Assembly (NCBI GenBank): GCA_017400025.1
Contig: JAFQAF010000339.1
Span: 1 to 6,208, forward strand
Direction: 5' to 3'
DNA length: 6,208 nucleotides
DNA from: Oscillospiraceae bacterium
GTDB lineage: Bacteria; Bacillota_A; Clostridia; Oscillospirales; Ruminococcaceae
In this document: in pieces, positions 4,603-6,208 of the stretch
Layout: each line of letters opens with the position of its first letter
Numbering within the stretch: position 1 is the stretch's first letter
Notes under the pieces: model-generated
The model's input: the letters and a program-made list of their open reading frames with translations, nothing else
Told to the model about the DNA's origin: nothing
The model's database searches: none
Made by a program: the position numbers and the translations under genes

Positions 4603-6208
4603 TTAATTCAGTGCTTCAAGGCTTTCAAGAATTTTTTCTTTCTTTGCCATAGCGTTTTCAAGTTTTGCTTTTTCCTGGTCAACAACAGCCTGCGGTGCTT
4701 TTGCCATAAAGCCTGCATTGTTCAGTTTGCCGGATATAATCTTGATATCCTTTTCAACATTTGCCAGTTCCTTGTTGAGACGTGCTGTTTCTTTTTCCTT
4801 GTCTACAAGGTCACCTGTAGGGATAAATGCACGGGCACCTTCAACAACAATCTGTGAATACTGTTTTGCATCGCCTTCAAATTTTGTAACAATCTGTGTG
4901 TCCTTGGAGAATGCAAATTTTTCTACAAACACCAGACCCTGTTCAAAGTCGTCTGTATATTCTGTTTCAATAATCAGATTTGTTTTGTTTGTAGGATGTG
5001 CACCCAGCTGTGCACGCAGAGCACGGATTTCTTTTGCCAGAGCAAAAATTCTGTCAAGGGATTTTTCCTCTTTTTCAAAGTTCAGTTCTTCTGTGTATAC
5101 AGGCCATGGGCTTACCATAATGCTGTCTGTATTGTTTGGCAGTGCCTGGTAAATTTCTTCAGTGATAAATGGCATAAATGGGTGGAGCAGTTTGAGAGCG
5201 CCGTTCATTACATAAACCAGAACTCTTCTTACATTGTCCTTTGTTTCCTTGTCATCACTGTTCAGACGTGTTTTAGCAATTTCGATGTATCTGTCACACA
5301 GCTGGTCCCAGATAAAGTCGTATGCTTTCTGTGCTGCCAGACCCTGGTCAAAGTTTTCCAGATTTTCTGTAGCTGCTTTTGCAGTGTTGTTCAGTGTGGA
5401 AAGAATCCATTTGTCTTCCTGTTCCAGTTTTTCCGGCAGACCCGGTTCAATTTCACCATCAATGTTCATAAGGATGAAACGTGCAGCGTTCCACAGCTTG
5501 TTTGCAAAGTTTCTGGAGGCCTTCACCTTTTCATCAGAGTAACGTGTATCGTTACCTGCGGAAGAACCTGTAGCCAGTGTGAAACGCAGTGCATCTGCAC
5601 CGTACTGGTCAATAACTTCCAGCGGGTCGATGCCGTTGCCCAGAGATTTGGACATTTTTACACCGTTGGCGTCACGAACGATACCGTGGATAAGAACAGT
5701 ATCAAACGGAGCTTTACCCATATGTTCAACGCCGGAGAAAATCATTCTTGCTACCCAGAAGAAGATGATATCATAGCCTGTTACCAGTGTGCTTGTAGGA
5801 TAGAAGAATTTCAGATCTTCGCTGTCTTCATCCGGCCAGCCCAGTGTGGAGAATGGCCACAGTGCAGAGGAGAACCAGGTGTCAAGAGTGTCTTCATCCT
5901 GTACCAGATGTGTGCAGCCGCATTTCGGGCAAACTTTCGGTTCTTCTTTTGCTACGATAATTTAGCCGCATTCCTGACAGTACCAGGCAGGGATTCTGTG
6001 ACCCCACCACAGCTGACGGGAAATACACCAGTCTTTGATGTTTTCCATCCAGTGGAAGTAGATTTTGTCAAAACGTTCAGGAACAAATTTTGTTTCGCCG
6101 CTGCGTACTGCTTCAATTGCAGGTTTTGCCAGAGGTTCCATTTTTACAAACCACTGTTTTGAAATCATTGGTTCGATTGTATTGTGGCAGCGGTAGCAAG
6201 TGCCAACA
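4603..6208 (-). pseudogene. valS: valyl-tRNA synthetase, C-terminal part, broken by an in-frame stop (5' end outside window)
   Basis: Class I aminoacyl-tRNA synthetase that charges tRNA-Val. The visible 533 sense codons start in VGTCYRC and run on through [12 protein letters not shown] and [18 protein letters not shown], hallmarks of ValRS. Then come a C-x2-C / C-x2-C knuckle (CQEC...CPKC), LDTWFSSALWPFSTLGWP, the KMSKS loop (5658-5644, in GVKMSKSLGNGIDP), the anticodon-binding domain, and the C-terminal coiled-coil tRNA arm (about 4818-4606, rich in Lys and Glu). The HIGH motif and most of the editing domain lie beyond the window. The frame is unbroken apart from one TAA (5964-5962) just after CQECG, where GAA (Glu) is usual. 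The Met at 5745 has no ribosome binding site, and a protein starting there would lack the catalytic half. Sequence error, true nonsense mutation or a second valS copy cannot be separated here. Identity is very sure; functional status is not. Confidence 0.93.
5962..5964 (-). other. valS: in-frame TAA inside valS
   Basis: The minus strand reads GGC TAA ATT where the family has Gly-Glu-Ile/Val. A single base change at 5964 (C to A on the plus strand, GAA to TAA on the coding strand) explains it. There is no frameshift: the frames before and after agree. TAA is the normal stop of spoIIAA, spoIIAB, folC, the lipoprotein gene and valS itself in this window, so codon reassignment is not a plausible explanation. 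Confidence 0.95.

Noticed and set aside
5962..5964. Recoded (non-stop) TAA in valS
   Set aside because: TAA ends at least five genes in this window. Selenocysteine uses TGA and pyrrolysine uses TAG, so known recoding does not apply.
4996..6162. Long plus-strand open frame of 388 codons, Cys- and Phe-rich
   Set aside because: It lies wholly antisense to valS, whose minus-strand frame carries conserved ValRS motifs. The composition is that of a reverse-complement shadow, and there is no convincing ribosome binding site or family resemblance.

Overview
The window looks like chromosomal DNA from a spore-forming, low-to-moderate GC Firmicute, most likely a gut-type member of class Clostridia. The evidence is an intact-looking spoIIA sporulation operon, strong AAGGAG-type ribosome binding sites, a Clostridia-style ValRS with CxxC knuckles, and a small lipoprotein made of repeated beta units. 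Species cannot be set from sequence alone. All recognised genes except one lie on the minus strand, so biological order runs from high to low coordinates.

Layout, in transcription order. (1) 6208-4603, minus: the C-terminal 60% or so of valyl-tRNA synthetase (valS), reading cleanly through conserved motifs but broken by one in-frame TAA at 5962-5964. It ends at a strong hairpin (4565-4590) shared with the convergent gene. (2) 3491-4474, plus: a predicted lipoprotein with about seven repeated beta-hairpin units, probably a surface beta-propeller. (3) 3334-3490: a divergent intergenic region with two sigma-A-type -10 boxes and several copies of a TACTAT/ATAGTA element. (4) 3333-2776 and 2754-1474, minus: a RimJ/RimL-like GNAT acetyltransferase followed 21 nt later by folC (folylpolyglutamate/dihydrofolate synthase), apparently one transcript ending at a terminator at 1354-1384. 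(5) 1270-1, minus: spoIIAA, spoIIAB and sigF (cut by the window edge), tightly packed and probably translationally coupled.

How the genes work together: SpoIIAA, SpoIIAB and sigma-F form the partner-switching module that fires the first forespore-specific sigma factor. SpoIIAB holds sigma-F and phosphorylates SpoIIAA; unphosphorylated SpoIIAA releases sigma-F. valS and folC are housekeeping genes that sit side by side in many Firmicutes; here they are separated by the GNAT gene and the oppositely oriented lipoprotein gene, which looks like an accessory insertion.

I see no CRISPR array, RNA gene, insertion sequence or new multi-gene system. The item most worth checking is the nonsense codon in valS, an essential gene. 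After that come the repeated elements in the divergent promoter region.
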